Origin: Streptomyces monashensis
Lineage (GTDB): Bacteria > Actinomycetota > Actinomycetes > Streptomycetales > Streptomycetaceae
Direction of reading: 5' to 3'
DNA: 62,016 bases
Assembly (NCBI RefSeq): GCF_001866665.1
Contig: NZ_MLYO01000067.1
Span: forward strand, 1 to 62,016
The notes under the pieces were generated by a model. That model did not search any database. It was not told where the DNA came from and was given only the letters and a program-made list of their open reading frames with translations. Position numbers and translations under genes: made by a program. Position 1 is the first letter of the stretch; every line of letters starts with the position of its first letter. Below, piece after piece: positions 61,338 through 62,016 of this stretch.

Positions 61338-61742
61338 GCCGTGCACCCTCCTGTAGCCCCAGCCGGGATTCTCGCGCGCCAGGCGCAGCACCAGGACGCG
61401 GATGGAGTGCACGGTGCGCGGCCGGCCCGGGCGCTTGGGCCGGGACCCGGCGGCATGGCGGCGCGCGACCAGGTCACGGTGCCATCGCAACACCGTGTCC
61501 GGCCGCACCAACAACCGCAACCGACGCAGCACATCCCGCGGGAGCCGGTGCAGCAACGCCGCCAGGAACGCCCGATCGCCCGGCTCGAACCACGGCCTGT
61601 TCCCGCCCAGCTGCCGCTCCAACATCGCAATCTGATGGCGCAGCACCAGAATCTCCACGTCCTTGTCCCGGTCGCTCATCGACAGCAGGCACAGCATGAC
61701 GAACGCGTTCGTCACGCCCAGGTAAGCCAGTCGCAGCAGCAC
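61338..61742 (-). pseudogene. Rve-type transposase N-terminal fragment, sister of the 57.5-kb IS
   Basis: The frame starts MLLRLAYLGVTNAFVMLCLL, then SDRDKDVEILVLRHQIAMLERQLGG and RPDTVLRWHRDLVARRHAAG, and stops matching after GWGYRRVHG near 61338. The DDE core is missing. It has no nonsense codon where its sister has one. Confidence 0.8.
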
Positions 61743-61844
61743 GGCCGATCATGTTCCCGCAGCGTCCGGCACGCGCACCAGACCGCAGGTCCAACCGACC
61801 TCCGCAACCGGACGCAGGCCTAGGCCGTGTTTTAGGTCGGAGTT

Positions 61845-62016
61845 ATGGGCCATGCCTCGTGCTGTGATGATCACGGTGTGGGGCGTGGGGATCTTTCTGA
61901 TGAGCAGTGGTTGGTGCTGGAGTCGTTGCTTCCTGCGGCGGGTGTGAGTCGCAGGTCGCCGGGTCGGCGGCGGCTGGTGGACGGTGTGCGGTGGCGGGTT
62001 CGGACCGGTGTCCCGT
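61845..62016 (+). CDS. IS5-family transposase, N-terminal part, running off the right edge
   Basis: The frame from the ATG at 61845 reads RGDLSDEQWLVLESLLPAAG, then SPGRRRLVDGVRWRVRTGVP to the last base. This is the N-terminal helix-turn-helix of IS5-type transposases. The element probably begins near 61821. Whether it is complete cannot be seen. Confidence 0.75.
   Translation, partial: MGHASCCDDHGVGRGDLSDEQWLVLESLLPAAGVSRRSPGRRRLVDGVRWRVRTGVP

Overview
The window is very GC-rich DNA with strong third-position G/C bias, GTG starts and Shine-Dalgarno sites of the GGAGG type. Together with its gene families (LytR-CpsA-Psr proteins, an LAxTG sortase substrate, PknB-type kinase, TPM-domain protein, MgtA, GH75 and GH92 enzymes) it points to Streptomyces or a close relative. 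The many broken insertion sequences, two decayed Tn554-like integrases and incomplete second copies of housekeeping genes (rodA/ftsW, tatB, terD) suggest a chromosome arm or a large plasmid rather than the core chromosome. No rRNA, convincing tRNA, CRISPR array or replication origin was seen.

Layout. 1-5.7 kb: rodA remnant, a membrane protein, a membrane protein plus LCP operon whose LCP gene carries an in-frame amber stop, another membrane protein, a truncated terD and an ISL3 scar. 6-9.7 kb: two small secreted low-complexity proteins and an aminoglycoside-type kinase. 9.8-15.5 kb: an IS1380 element beside a broken GntR gene, an SDR/MarR pair with a clear operator, a DinB-like protein, and about 850 bp of non-coding GC-rich sequence. 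15.8-24 kb: two large secreted phosphoesterases bracketing an ABC exporter. 24.4-26.6 kb: mobile-element debris around a DUF6193-like gene. 26.9-39.3 kb: the most coherent block, with a second membrane protein plus LCP operon (intact), three ArsR-family regulators, a cold-shock protein, a third LCP gene, a TPM-domain protein, a frameshifted tatB, mgtA and a small protein. 39.6-50.7 kb: GH92 mannosidase, a DUF1003 fusion protein, cadD-like exporter, GH75 chitosanase, secreted HNH-like nuclease and two anchored proteins. 50.8-62 kb: IS fragments interrupting a serine protease, an LAxTG-anchored propeller protein, a kinase-WD40 fusion, a broken integrase with a DUF6262 partner, an IS with a nonsense codon, a PH-like membrane protein, an amino-acid permease and two more IS ends.

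The main observation is a shared palindromic operator, TTGC-N4-TTGCGCAA-N4-GCAA (24 bp), found in complete or partial form in nine intergenic regions: at 65, 666, 1831, 4239, 26942, 32324, 33858, 33982 and 38371. Each lies upstream of an envelope-related or small unknown gene, including all three LCP transcription units, the TPM gene and tatB. The same block holds three paralogous ArsR-type repressors that have no cysteine and no obvious metal ligands and share a promoter -10 element. This looks like an undescribed cell-envelope regulon, probably controlled by one or more of these regulators. The link between regulator and operator is inference; the repeated operator itself is visible in the sequence.
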